NCBI RefSeq assembly: GCF_943914685.1
Contig: NZ_CALUCZ010000008.1
Span: 22,245-86,244, forward strand
Source: an uncultured Mobiluncus sp.
GTDB taxonomy: Bacteria; Actinomycetota; Actinomycetes; Actinomycetales; Actinomycetaceae
Reading direction: 5' to 3'
DNA: 64,000 bases
Part shown: piece by piece, positions 44,052 to 52,947 of the stretch
Position numbering within the stretch: the stretch's first letter is position 1
Layout: every line of letters starts with the position of its first letter
Position numbers and translations under genes: made by a program
The notes under the pieces: generated by a model
What the model was told of the DNA's origin: nothing
Database searches by the model: none
The model's input: the letters and a program-made list of their open reading frames with translations, nothing else

Positions 44052-45467
44052 ATGGCTATGGGAATGATAGATAAGGCCAAAGGGATGGTTCAGGCGGTAA
44101 AGTCTGGTGCCTCCGGTGACGAGTCGAGCGATGCCGTTGAGATGGGGGACACCGTAGAGGTAAAGGCGTCAGAGGTGAAAGCCTCCGGCTTGGCTGCCTG
44201 GCCTACTGGGATGCGCTTCGCTCTCGCACTGGCTGCCAGCGCGTTGATCATATTTCTTTTGGCGCAGATAGCCGGGGTGTTCATGCCGACTTTCCTGGCG
44301 TTTTCGCTGGCTTTGGCAGTTCGCCCGGTTTCGGAGTGGCTGATTCGTCACCGCTGGCCGGTGGGTTTGGCTGCTTTGGTGAACATCGTGCTGCTGTTCG
44401 CCATTCTCTTTGTCATGCTGGGGTTGATTGCGATTGCCATCACCGCGATGGTTACCGAACTGCCTCGCTACGGTTCAAAGTTCCAGGCACTCTATGTGCA
44501 AGCCATCAACCAGTTGGATCAGCGTGGCTTCGACACTTCCGCCGTGTTGGATTCCTGGAAGAACGTGGATATCAACCGGGTATTTTCCTATCTGTCCGGT
44601 TTTGCTAACCAGATTAGCGGCGCGGGAACCACCCTGTTCTTTATCATCATGGTGGCGATTTTTGTGGTCGGAGACATCGTGGTGGTGCGCCGCCGCGCCG
44701 CTGAGCTGGCTTCCTACGCGCCAGGTTTCGCCATCGCGTTGCGCAACTTTTCCCTGCGGGTGCGGACCTACTTCCTGATGACCACCGTTTTTGGTGCTGT
44801 CGTGGCGCTGGTGGACGTCGGAATTCTCTATGTGTTTGGTGTGCCGACCCCCTGGACCTGGGGTATCCTCGCTTTCGTCGCGAACTACATTCCCGCGGTG
44901 GGATTCATTCTGTCCATGATTCCCCCGATTTTGCTGGCCTTGGCACTGGGCGGAGTGTGGCCGGCCGTCGGGGTCTTCATCGGTTACATGGTCGCGTCAC
45001 TGCTGTTCTTGAACATTTTGCAGCCCCGCATCGCCGGTAACGCGGTGGGTTTGAACGCTACAGTTTCTTTCCTATCTTTGATGGTGTGGTCTACGGTCAT
45101 GGGACCGCTCGGCGCGATTCTGGCGGTGCCCCTCACGCTGTTCTTTAAAGCTATCTTTGTGGACTCCGACCCGCGCACGGCCTGGATTGATGTGTTCTTC
45201 CGCCCCTCCGATGAGCCCACCTCCCTGGTGGTGAGCCGTAAATTCCGTGACCGTGACGGTGACGATTTAGACGACGCCACCGGGAAACCCCGGAGCATCG
45301 ATACGCGGTTGCGCGAGGAACAGATCCAGGACGCGGCAGAGAAAGAGCGCGCCCGGGCGCAAGCGACCCTGGAGGCGCTGAACCAGGAAGCTTTAGAGCA
45401 AGCTGCGCAAAAGGCTGAAAAAGATAAGGCCAATAAGGCCGAACCCTGTGAGAAAACCGAGGAATAG
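44052..45467 (+). CDS. AI-2E family transporter (PerM-like membrane protein)
   Basis: 471 residues. After ~55 soluble residues there are eight or so membrane helices with family landmarks PTFLAFSLALAVRPVSEWL and PTPWTWGILAFVANYIPAVG, then LFLNILQPRIAGNAVGLN. The last ~90 residues form a charged, alanine/glutamate-rich cytoplasmic tail likely to be a coiled coil. Family members export AI-2 or act as sodium/proton antiporters; the substrate here is unknown. Monocistronic. Confidence 0.85.
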   Translation: MAMGMIDKAKGMVQAVKSGASGDESSDAVEMGDTVEVKASEVKASGLAAWPTGMRFALALAASALIIFLLAQIAGVFMPTFLAFSLALAVRPVSEWLIRHRWPVGLAALVNIVLLFAILFVMLGLIAIAITAMVTELPRYGSKFQALYVQAINQLDQRGFDTSAVLDSWKNVDINRVFSYLSGFANQISGAGTTLFFIIMVAIFVVGDIVVVRRRAAELASYAPGFAIALRNFSLRVRTYFLMTTVFGAVVALVDVGILYVFGVPTPWTWGILAFVANYIPAVGFILSMIPPILLALALGGVWPAVGVFIGYMVASLLFLNILQPRIAGNAVGLNATVSFLSLMVWSTVMGPLGAILAVPLTLFFKAIFVDSDPRTAWIDVFFRPSDEPTSLVVSRKFRDRDGDDLDDATGKPRSIDTRLREEQIQDAAEKERARAQATLEALNQEALEQAAQKAEKDKANKAEPCEKTEE

Positions 45468-45629
45468 CAATCCGGCCTGCTGATTTCGCCCGGTGGCAGG
45501 TCAGGAGTGTTACCGGTTCACCAGGCCGGTGGGCTCTATCTCGGGTCGATGGGAGTTGTCGGCGGCCTAGCTATTGCGGGCAAACCGAGTCTGCAAGATT
45601 GCACTAGGTTGGTGCACAAGCTCGGGTGG

Positions 45630-46112
45630 TCAGGATTTCGTGTCGGGGGAGTCCGCAGGGTCCGGCGGATTTTCCGGGTCTGTAGGTTTCTCTGAGTCGG
45701 ACTTTTCGTCCGGGCGGGGTTGGAGTTTTTCGTCCTCTTTCTCCCGCTTCTTGCGTTCGTATTCCTCACGCTGTTTCTCGCGCAGTTTCCGACTGACTTC
45801 CTCGAGGAATTCCGGGTCGTCGTCAGGAGCGCTGGGTTGCTTCGGGGCAGGCTTTCGCCCGAAACTAAGAGGCACGGATTCCTCACTGGACCAGATATTC
45901 GGTTCGATAACCCCGCCTTTGGCTTCAGCGGCGGCGACCCGGGACACAATTATCCAGGCAATCGCCCCGATGGGGCTAATCAGCAAAATCAGCAAAATCC
46001 ATAAAATTTTTGGTACCTTGCCGGGCATGTTATCTTTCGGGGTGCGAATGCAATCAATTAGCGCATACAGGGTCAGCGCCAACCACAAGATAAACAACAA
46101 AACTCTGGCCAC
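45630..46112 (-). CDS. PLDc_N-type membrane protein with charged tail
   Basis: 160 residues. Two membrane helices (VLLFILWLALTLYALIDCI and LWILLILLISPIGAIAWIIV) form the phospholipase D N-terminal (PLDc_N) domain, without any catalytic HKD motif. The C-terminal half is charged (FLEEVSRKLREKQREEYERK) and ends in a Pro/Asp-rich tail. Cytoplasmic tail probably helical. Function unknown in the family. Confidence 0.8.
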   Translation of the reverse strand: MARVLLFILWLALTLYALIDCIRTPKDNMPGKVPKILWILLILLISPIGAIAWIIVSRVAAAEAKGGVIEPNIWSSEESVPLSFGRKPAPKQPSAPDDDPEFLEEVSRKLREKQREEYERKKREKEDEKLQPRPDEKSDSEKPTDPENPPDPADSPDTKS

Positions 46113-46274
46113 GGCTTCATCTTAACGTATAACCCGTGGTCTTTCTTGTTTTGTCGATTTCTGGGCTCGCCAGGCCGATTGGCTACGGAAGTAATGGCAT
46201 AAAAAGGGCGGAGGGGATGAACGACCGGTATCATGGTTTTTAAATGGTTTTCATTCGCAAAGGAGGGGTGGCAG

Positions 46275-46667
46275 ATGTCTAACCCCAAATCACGCTGGAT
46301 TCTCTTAGCGGCTTACGCCGTGTTGTTCTTGGCTTTGCCCTATGTGACTCAACCGATTTTTAAGTCCGTAGGCGATGGCGGTTTTGGGTGGATTTTGATG
46401 ATTTTCTACCTGGCGTTACCGCTTTTGGGTCTGGGTTGCGGGGTTGCGGACGGGATTGTCAACGGCTGGTCGCTGTGGTGGCTCATCGCTCCGGTAGTAC
46501 TGTTTATTCCGCACTTTTTTCTGGCGATGAACGCCGCCGAGAACCTCAGTGTCCACTGGGACGAATTTGTCCTATTCACCGGCATCTATGTCGGTTTCGC
46601 GTTTATCCCCAACCTCATAGCGGGACTGGTTCGGAACTCCTCGCAGCGCTCCAGGGCGCAGTCCTAA
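46275..46667 (+). CDS. Small multi-pass membrane protein, unknown
   Basis: 130 residues from ATG 46275, with an ideal AAAGGAGG 10 bases upstream; a start at 46233 is also open. Four predicted membrane helices: AAYAVLFLALPYVTQPIF, WILMIFYLALPLLGLGCG, WWLIAPVVLFIPHFFLAM and FVLFTGIYVGFAFIPNLIAG. No signature residues. Ends 26 bases before the converging menE. Confidence 0.7.
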   Translation: MSNPKSRWILLAAYAVLFLALPYVTQPIFKSVGDGGFGWILMIFYLALPLLGLGCGVADGIVNGWSLWWLIAPVVLFIPHFFLAMNAAENLSVHWDEFVLFTGIYVGFAFIPNLIAGLVRNSSQRSRAQS

Positions 46668-46692
46668 GCCCGCCCGGCCCTGCGGGGTTCGG

Positions 46693-48285
46693 CTAGCGCA
46701 CCCAAGCGCGACCGGCGCGAAGTTCCCGTTTCGCCAGCTCGGTGACCTCGTGACGAGCCACCTTGCCCGGCCCTAACGTGGGCAGGTGCTGCACCACCAC
46801 GACCACTCGGGGAGCGTGGGCGGCGCCGAGTTCCGCGGTGACGGCGGTGCGAATCCGCGCTGCCAGAGAATCCGGCTCAGCGGTGCCGTCTTTCCCGCGA
46901 ACCCCCAAGGAAGCCGGGGAGCCCAACATCGGGGCTAACAAATCCACGTCGAGGTCGTCTCCAGGCACCACTACCGCGGTGACCAGTTCACCCCAGCGGG
47001 CATCGGGCAGCCCGACCACACACACTTGACCGACACCCGTCACGCTCAAAGAGGCCTGCTCCACCGCGGAAGCATGGACTTTCACCCCGCCGGTGTTGAT
47101 GACATCATCGGTGCGGCCCTGGATAATCAGGCGCGGACCTTCCATCCGGCCGGTGTCGGAAGTCTTAAACCAGCGGCGCGGCCCCATTTGAATCCACGGC
47201 GAAGCCTCCGCGGAATCGACTCCGGCCGGCGGTTTCTCAACGTAGCCTTCCATTAAGGACGTGCCGGTAATCCACACGGTATCGCCCACGGTAGAAACTT
47301 GGGTACCCAGCAGGGGAATCCCGTCATAGACACAGCCCCCGCAGGTTTCCGTCATCCCGTAAGTTTCCACCACGTGCCAACCCACGGCTTTGGCCCGGTC
47401 AGCCAGGAACGTGGTAAATGCAGCACCCCCAACCAAGATGGTGTCCACTTTCGCTAAGGCCTCGACCGCATCCCCGCCCTCGTCCAGAATCTTTGACACC
47501 TGGGTCGGCACTAACGACAGATACACCGGCAGGGTTGAATCCTTGGTGGCGCGTTCAACCGCGCGCACCAGGCTGGCGGGCTTAAACCCGTTGGTAGTAT
47601 CCACGATGACGGGTTTCGTCCCGGAAATAAGCGAGCGGGTCAACACCTGTAGCCCGGCCACGTGGTGAGTTGGCAGTGCCAGAATCCAGCGGCCCGGCCC
47701 GCCCAGGGCAGCCAGGGTCGAACGGGCGGAGGACACCAGGGCACTGGCGGAGATCGCCACCAAATGCCCATTGCCGGTCTGAGAGCCGGAGGTCTGCATG
47801 ATCAAGTCGGTTTTGGCTGGTAGAGGCCCATTCAGGCGCGACCGCAGGGTTTGGCGGGCCTGTTCTGGATCGACTCCCGGAGCGATGGGAACCAGGATTT
47901 CACGTACCGGCTGGCTGGGGGGTGCGTCCGCGGGGGTGCTCTCAGCAGTGTCGTCTGCGGGTTTTTCAGTGTCGGTAGCGTCGAGGGGGGCCTCAGCAGG
48001 CTGTTCGGGTGATTCCGATGCCGCGGGCAAGTCCGATTCTTCTGGGGATTCCGGGGTTTGTGAGTCCTCCTCGGCGCGGACTTCCGCGAACGCCGCCTCC
48101 CAGTCGTAGTCATCGGCGATTTGCCGACCGCTGCGGGCGAGTTCTTCCTCGGTAGTCAGAAAAGGCTCAATCGCGGTATCCAAAAATTCGGCTAGACTGA
48201 CCACGTCCTGGGGCTTCGTGCCACCCGTCAGGAAACAGAACCGGACGGGAACCCCCCGCTTCGCTGTGTCACTCACCAACTTCAC
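46693..48285 (-). CDS. menE: o-Succinylbenzoate-CoA ligase (MenE-like)
   Basis: 530 residues, longer than most MenE. ANL-superfamily ligase that activates OSB with ATP and CoA. Clear motifs: LALPTHHVAGLQVL, VETYGMTETCGGCVYDG, TSDTGR, GRTDDVINTGGVKVHA and the late LGPGKVARHEV with the A10 lysine. The phosphate-loop motif reads MQTSGSQTGNGHLV, without the usual Pro-Lys. Residues ~72-125 are an acidic Pro/Ala/Glu linker (ESPEESDLPAASESPEQPAE...), absent from typical MenE. Divergent from the DUF3048 gene. With menA-D here it completes most of menaquinone synthesis. Confidence 0.85.
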   Translation of the reverse strand: MKLVSDTAKRGVPVRFCFLTGGTKPQDVVSLAEFLDTAIEPFLTTEEELARSGRQIADDYDWEAAFAEVRAEEDSQTPESPEESDLPAASESPEQPAEAPLDATDTEKPADDTAESTPADAPPSQPVREILVPIAPGVDPEQARQTLRSRLNGPLPAKTDLIMQTSGSQTGNGHLVAISASALVSSARSTLAALGGPGRWILALPTHHVAGLQVLTRSLISGTKPVIVDTTNGFKPASLVRAVERATKDSTLPVYLSLVPTQVSKILDEGGDAVEALAKVDTILVGGAAFTTFLADRAKAVGWHVVETYGMTETCGGCVYDGIPLLGTQVSTVGDTVWITGTSLMEGYVEKPPAGVDSAEASPWIQMGPRRWFKTSDTGRMEGPRLIIQGRTDDVINTGGVKVHASAVEQASLSVTGVGQVCVVGLPDARWGELVTAVVVPGDDLDVDLLAPMLGSPASLGVRGKDGTAEPDSLAARIRTAVTAELGAAHAPRVVVVVQHLPTLGPGKVARHEVTELAKRELRAGRAWVR

Positions 48286-48310
48286 CCTGCCTTAACGCTA
48301 AAGTTCAATT

Positions 48311-49444
48311 ATGGCTGTAACCTGGGACAACACCGCAGAAAATGTGGCAAACAAAGTCGTTTACGCCGGGCGTAGCAACGCGCCCGGAACCCGTCATACA
48401 GCCGGTTTCAATAAGATTCTAGCGGTTTTCGTGGCTTTCTGGACAATGCTGGGAATGCTGGGGCTGACAGCCTGTGCAAATTCGACCCCCGAGCCGGAAG
48501 AGGCTCCAACCCCAACCGATTCTGAGCTGCCTGAGGGACCTGACGACTACTGGCCCCTGACCGGTCTGCCTCGTGAAGACCTGACCCCGCACCCCGTGGT
48601 GGCAGTGAAAGTGGAGAACACGGCGGCGGCTCGTCCCCAATCCGGGCTGGAAGAAGCCGACATCGTGTTTGAAGAACAGGTTGAAGGTGGTTTGACCAGG
48701 TATAACGCGGTGTTCCATGCGCATACCCCCGAGGAAATCGGCCCGGTGCGGTCCGTACGTCCGATGGATCCGGGCATCGCGGCTCCGTTTGGCGGGATGC
48801 TGGTCTATTCCGGTGGCGTGCCGGTCTATGAATCCCGGGTGCAAGCCGCTGGGCTGCGCGGATTCAACGAGGATCAGGCATTGGGGGCGCTGTATCGGGT
48901 AAAGTTCCGCGCTATGCCCCACAACCTCTATCTCTCGATTCCTAAACTTTACGAGAAGGTCGGCAAAGACCGCACTATTGAGGCTGACGCGCCCCAGATT
49001 TTCGATTTTGCCAATCCTGACCAGGGGGAGCGTCCCACCGCGGTCTCGTCAGGAGTTCCGGCGAACTCCTTGGCGGCCCGCTTCCCGTCCCTGGTCGCGG
49101 GCTACGCCTGGACCGGTTCTCGCTGGCAGCGCTCTGACGGGGGGGTGGCGTCTAGCGCTCGGTCAGGGGCACCCCTGCAGACTGACAACGTGGTGGTGGT
49201 GCTGACCACTATCATCAACACCGGAACGAAAGACGCAGCCGGGTCTGCCGTCCCCGAAACGGTCTTAACCGGCAGCGGAACCGCCTACGTCGCGAGCGGA
49301 GGCTCAATCGCCCAAGTGACCTGGTCCAAAGACTCCGAAGGCTCGCCGCTACTGTTGACGGATTCAGCCGGCGCGCCCGTCCTACTCAACCGGGGCACCA
49401 CCTGGATTGAGCTGCTGCCCAACACAAACTTCAGTTTCCAGTAA
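48311..49444 (+). CDS. DUF3048 lipoprotein
   Basis: 377 residues. An unusually long ~34-residue basic lead precedes the hydrophobic segment and lipobox GLTAC (C55). The DUF3048 core follows: YWPLTGLP, HPVVAVKVENTAAARPQSGLEEAD, TRYNAVFHAHTPEEIGPVRSVRP. A family of surface lipoproteins (YerB-like) without assigned reaction. A Pro/Glu linker separates anchor and domain. Confidence 0.87.
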   Translation: MAVTWDNTAENVANKVVYAGRSNAPGTRHTAGFNKILAVFVAFWTMLGMLGLTACANSTPEPEEAPTPTDSELPEGPDDYWPLTGLPREDLTPHPVVAVKVENTAAARPQSGLEEADIVFEEQVEGGLTRYNAVFHAHTPEEIGPVRSVRPMDPGIAAPFGGMLVYSGGVPVYESRVQAAGLRGFNEDQALGALYRVKFRAMPHNLYLSIPKLYEKVGKDRTIEADAPQIFDFANPDQGERPTAVSSGVPANSLAARFPSLVAGYAWTGSRWQRSDGGVASSARSGAPLQTDNVVVVLTTIINTGTKDAAGSAVPETVLTGSGTAYVASGGSIAQVTWSKDSEGSPLLLTDSAGAPVLLNRGTTWIELLPNTNFSFQ

Positions 49445-49628
49445 CTGTTTGGTCGACAGGCAAAACTGTTTTTTGATTGTCCATCTGGGCTTGTACCAGT
49501 TTGATGAGTCTGTGCAGTTCAATCGCGATTACAACCAACATCACGACCGCTATCAATCCCAATACATAGGGTGAGAAAGTCATGAAATATACGAATGCAG
49601 CGTTTTGAAAAAACAGTGGAATACCCAT
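49431..49628 (-). CDS. Small single-pass membrane protein
   Basis: 65 residues from ATG 49628 with GAGGA 9-10 bases upstream; a TTG three codons earlier (49637) is possible. One strong membrane helix (YVLGLIAVVMLVVIAIELHRL) and an amphipathic tail. It overlaps the end of the DUF3048 gene by 14 bases on the opposite strand. AT-richer than its neighbours. Unknown function. Confidence 0.5.
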   Translation of the reverse strand: MGIPLFFQNAAFVYFMTFSPYVLGLIAVVMLVVIAIELHRLIKLVQAQMDNQKTVLPVDQTVTGN

Positions 49629-49831
49629 TTTTACCAAATCCTCTGTGAAAAATGCGCATACGCATGAGTGAACTGGACGTAAAAATTTTACAGCACCTTA
49701 CGCTGAGCTATCAAGGAAAATATGGAATTCTGATCGCTTGGTTGATTGTCGCGGCTCACAACCAATTGGTGAAGGGTGACTGTGCGCCTGTTTCTGGTTT
49801 TGCTCCAGTCGCAGCGACTAAGATTTGGGTC

Positions 49832-50878
49832 ATGGACGAAGTGTCAGATGTTTTTGAGGCAAAACTGTGGCGGGAAGTCGGTCTGGAGGGGCTCAGTGAT
49901 GTGACCTATCACCGGGGTGTGCTGGCGGACGGCAGCCCGGCGCCGGTGGTGCGCATTGCGTTCAATCGGCCCGAAGTGCGCAACGCCTTTCGTCCCCAAA
50001 CCGTTGACCAGCTGTATCGTTGCCTGGATCATGCCCGCATGACTGCCAGCGTGGCCACGATTCTGCTGACCGGCAACGGGCCGGCGAAGGATGGCGGCTA
50101 TGCGTTTTGCAGTGGCGGGGACCAGCGGGTGCGCGGCGCTGACGGTTACCAGTATCACGTGACCGTTCCGCGCCGCGAGTCGCCGCAACCGCTAGATAGC
50201 GCGGAAAACCCGCCCGAACGCCCTTGTGAAATCCAAAACCCGGCCAACCGGACTGCTGACCTGAAGCACCTGGGAACTCCAGAAACTGCGGACCTCCCCG
50301 ACCCGAGAGACGCGGCCGGACGCTACGGGCGGCTGCATATCCTGGAGGTGCAACGCCTCATTCGCGCCACCCCGAAACCGGTCATTGCGCTGGTCAACGG
50401 GTGGGCAGCCGGTGGGGGACACTCGCTGGTGATGGTGTGCGACCTGGCGCTGGCCAGCCGGGAACACGCCCAGTTCAAACAGGTTGACGCGAATGTTGGT
50501 TCGTTCGACGCCGGATACGGTTCGGGGCTGCTGGCGCGGCAAGCCGGAGACAAGCGCGCCCGCGAGATATTCTTCCTGGCCGAAACCTATTCCGCCGCCC
50601 AGGCCGAGGCTTGGGGGGTGGTGAACCGCGCGGTGGCGCACCAGGACCTGGAACGCGTGGGCTGGGAATGGGCGCTGACAATTGCCGGGAAATCCCCGCA
50701 AGCGATTCGGATGCTGAAATATGCCTTCAACGCGGTGGACGACGGCCTGGTCGGAATGCAAATGTTTGCCGGGGAAGCGACCCGGCTGGCGTATGGTACC
50801 GCAGAGGCACGCGAGGGCCGCGACTCTTTCCTCGAGAAGCGCGCCCCGAACTGGGACGAGTTTCCGTATTATTACTAA
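49832..50878 (+). CDS. menB: 1,4-dihydroxy-2-naphthoyl-CoA synthase
   Basis: 348 residues from ATG 49832. The frame is open from 49652, but those 60 residues do not fit the family. Crotonase-fold enzyme that cyclises OSB-CoA. Oxyanion-hole and catalytic regions are present: FCSGGDQRVRG, GWAAGGGHSLVMVCDLALAS and VGSFDAGYGSGLLARQAGDK. Between the first and second a ~55-residue insertion (from RRESPQPLDS to RDAAGRYG) replaces a short loop. Ends EFPYYY as in many MenB. Confidence 0.93.
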   Translation: MDEVSDVFEAKLWREVGLEGLSDVTYHRGVLADGSPAPVVRIAFNRPEVRNAFRPQTVDQLYRCLDHARMTASVATILLTGNGPAKDGGYAFCSGGDQRVRGADGYQYHVTVPRRESPQPLDSAENPPERPCEIQNPANRTADLKHLGTPETADLPDPRDAAGRYGRLHILEVQRLIRATPKPVIALVNGWAAGGGHSLVMVCDLALASREHAQFKQVDANVGSFDAGYGSGLLARQAGDKRAREIFFLAETYSAAQAEAWGVVNRAVAHQDLERVGWEWALTIAGKSPQAIRMLKYAFNAVDDGLVGMQMFAGEATRLAYGTAEAREGRDSFLEKRAPNWDEFPYYY

Positions 50879-50930
50879 GAGAGCTCGGTAACGGCCCAAA
50901 CCCGAAATGTAAACCCGAAAGAAGGTCAGA

Positions 50931-51836
50931 GTGGATTTCACGTTCCTGGTTGCCACGCTGGTGGGAATCGTGCTGATAGTCGTGACCTGGGTGACGCCCT
51001 ACGCGAAATTCTTGCGCGACGGTTTCGGGAAAACTGAGCTGGGTAACCGGGTGGTGGCCATCATGATTCCCGGTCTGACCATTCTGTGCCTGGGGGTGAC
51101 GATTTTCGAGGCCTGCGTGACTTACGGCACCGGCCTGTCCTTTTGGCGAGTGTGGGGGATTCCGCTGGCGGCCTTGCTGGCTTTGATTGGCCTGGGGGTA
51201 GCGTTTTGGGCGTTAGTTCCCGCGCCGGTGCCGAGCTTCCTGCAGCCACGGTGGATGAAAGAGGAACGCCTCTATGGGGCTTTGGGGGCGCTGGAACGCA
51301 CTCGCTCCGCTCAGAAGCGCCGGGAACGGGAAGTCAACCGGCGCGGGTTTGACTATTTCGACACCCAAATGATTGATGGGGTTTCGCTGGCTTACCCCGA
51401 AACTTGGGTGTTGAACCTGGAGCCGAGCGCCCCCGCGCGTGTTTCCGGGCTGAAACTGGAAAGCCGTTTTGCGTTGGATACGCCCCACGACTTTTCCCCG
51501 CATTCGCGGATTCTGTTGATGTCCGCGCCCCTGACCAGCCCGGAGCACAGCGTGAATTGGCTGCGCCGCCTAGCGGTACCCGCCGGTTGGCAGCCGCGGG
51601 AAGTCGCGACTTCCCAGTTGGCCGAAAACCCCGCCATCTGGGCTGATTCGTGTCTGCCCGACGGTCGGGGAGTGCAGCAGCGCTGGGCAGCGGCTATCGG
51701 GGATACCTTGTGGGTGTTGGCTTTTCAGGTCGCTGGCCCCGATTTTGGGCCGCTTGCAGACGTGGGGGCGAAAGTTGCCGCCTCGCTGACCCTGCCGGAC
51801 TCCGGAAGGACAGCCGGTCCTGTGGTGGCATCGTGA
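50931..51836 (+). CDS. Hypothetical membrane protein coupled to menC
   Basis: 301 residues from GTG 50931. Three hydrophobic segments in the first ~100 residues (LVATLVGIVLIVVTWVTPY; IPGLTILCLGVTIFEACV; IPLAALLALIGLGVAFWALV) are followed by a soluble domain with a basic helix (RTRSAQKRREREVNRRGFDY). No family recognised. Its TGA overlaps the menC GTG by 4 bases (GTGA), so the two are translationally coupled, which hints at a link to quinone metabolism or its control but does not prove it. Confidence 0.75.
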   Translation: MDFTFLVATLVGIVLIVVTWVTPYAKFLRDGFGKTELGNRVVAIMIPGLTILCLGVTIFEACVTYGTGLSFWRVWGIPLAALLALIGLGVAFWALVPAPVPSFLQPRWMKEERLYGALGALERTRSAQKRREREVNRRGFDYFDTQMIDGVSLAYPETWVLNLEPSAPARVSGLKLESRFALDTPHDFSPHSRILLMSAPLTSPEHSVNWLRRLAVPAGWQPREVATSQLAENPAIWADSCLPDGRGVQQRWAAAIGDTLWVLAFQVAGPDFGPLADVGAKVAASLTLPDSGRTAGPVVAS

Positions 51837-52900
51837 CCAGCCACGTTGAAGATCCCAGCAGTTCCGCCCGCCTGTCCCCTTTTGAACCCGGCCCGGACGG
51901 CGCCCAGCTGTTTACGGCGCAGGGAATCCAGCGGGCGTGGGTGTTTTCCGTGCCGATGCGCGTCAAGTTTCGTAATATCACCGTGCGGGAGGGGCTGATT
52001 TTACAAGGCCGTGCCGGCTTGGCTGAGGCGGCGCCGTTCGACAACTATCCTCCACAAGTCGCCGCCACCTGGTTTTCCGGGGCGTTTGCGGTGGCGGCAC
52101 AAGGGTTGCCGGCCCCGCCTTCCCCCGTTCCCCTCAACGTGACGGTGCCGGTCGTGGCCCCCGACACCGCGGCGCGGCTGGTTCGCGAGTCGGGGTGTGG
52201 CACGGCAAAAGTGAAGGTCGCCGACCCGCGCAGCGACCTCGAGGACGACATTGCCCGGATTCGCGCGGTGCGTTCGGCCCTCGGGACGGCGGGGCAGATT
52301 CGGGTAGACGCCAACGCGGCGTGGAGCCTGGCTGAGGCAAAAACCGCGCTGCCGCGTTTATCCGAGGCGGCCGGACCGGCCGGGTTGCAGTATGCCGAAC
52401 AGCCCTGTCAGACCCTCGATGAACTGGTCGAACTGCAGCGCGAGACGGGAATTCCGGTGGCGGCTGACGAAACTATCCGCTTGGGCGGACAGCTCACCGA
52501 GGTCATTGCCAGCGGGCTGGCTGCAGCCGTCATCAAAGCGATGCCCTTGGGCGGCCCGACGCGTGCCGCGGCCCTGGTGGCGGACGGTCTGCGGGAGGTT
52601 GCTCCGGGTGGCACAAGCGCGCCCCTCCTGGTGGTGTCCTCAGCTTTGGACACCGGGGTGGGCTTGAGTGCTGGACTGGCCCTCGCGGCCCAGCTGCAAA
52701 CGACAGCCGCCTGCGGGCTCGGGACACTGCGCTTGTTCACCGACAGTATCCTCACCGCGGATCCCCACCTCGAAAACGGTTGCCTGTACCCGGCGAAAAC
52801 CTTGGAACTGAAAGGAAATCTGGCACCCGTAAACCCGGCGGTCAGCAAACGGTGGCGCGAAAGAGTTGAACAGGTAGCCGCCGTGTTCGCTAGACTTTAG
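51833..52900 (+). CDS. menC: o-Succinylbenzoate synthase
   Basis: 355 residues from GTG 51833, overlapping the previous stop by 4 bases; an upstream extension to 51650 is a shadow frame. Enolase superfamily, dehydrates SHCHC to OSB. Catalytic residues are in order: KVKVAD (Lys), RVDANAAW (Asp), AEQP (Glu), ADET (Asp) and IKAMPLGG (Lys). Full length and intact. Confidence 0.9.
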   Translation: MTSHVEDPSSSARLSPFEPGPDGAQLFTAQGIQRAWVFSVPMRVKFRNITVREGLILQGRAGLAEAAPFDNYPPQVAATWFSGAFAVAAQGLPAPPSPVPLNVTVPVVAPDTAARLVRESGCGTAKVKVADPRSDLEDDIARIRAVRSALGTAGQIRVDANAAWSLAEAKTALPRLSEAAGPAGLQYAEQPCQTLDELVELQRETGIPVAADETIRLGGQLTEVIASGLAAAVIKAMPLGGPTRAAALVADGLREVAPGGTSAPLLVVSSALDTGVGLSAGLALAAQLQTTAACGLGTLRLFTDSILTADPHLENGCLYPAKTLELKGNLAPVNPAVSKRWRERVEQVAAVFARL

Positions 52901-52947
52901 TTAGCAGCGGCAACGAAACTGCAAATAAGGAGCGAAAGACGAAACCG

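Noticed and set aside
49652..49831. 60-residue N-terminal extension of MenB
   Set aside because: Does not fit the crotonase fold; ATG 49832 matches the family start.
51650..51832. 61-residue extension of MenC
   Set aside because: Lies inside the upstream gene in another frame; GTG 51833 gives the usual overlap start.
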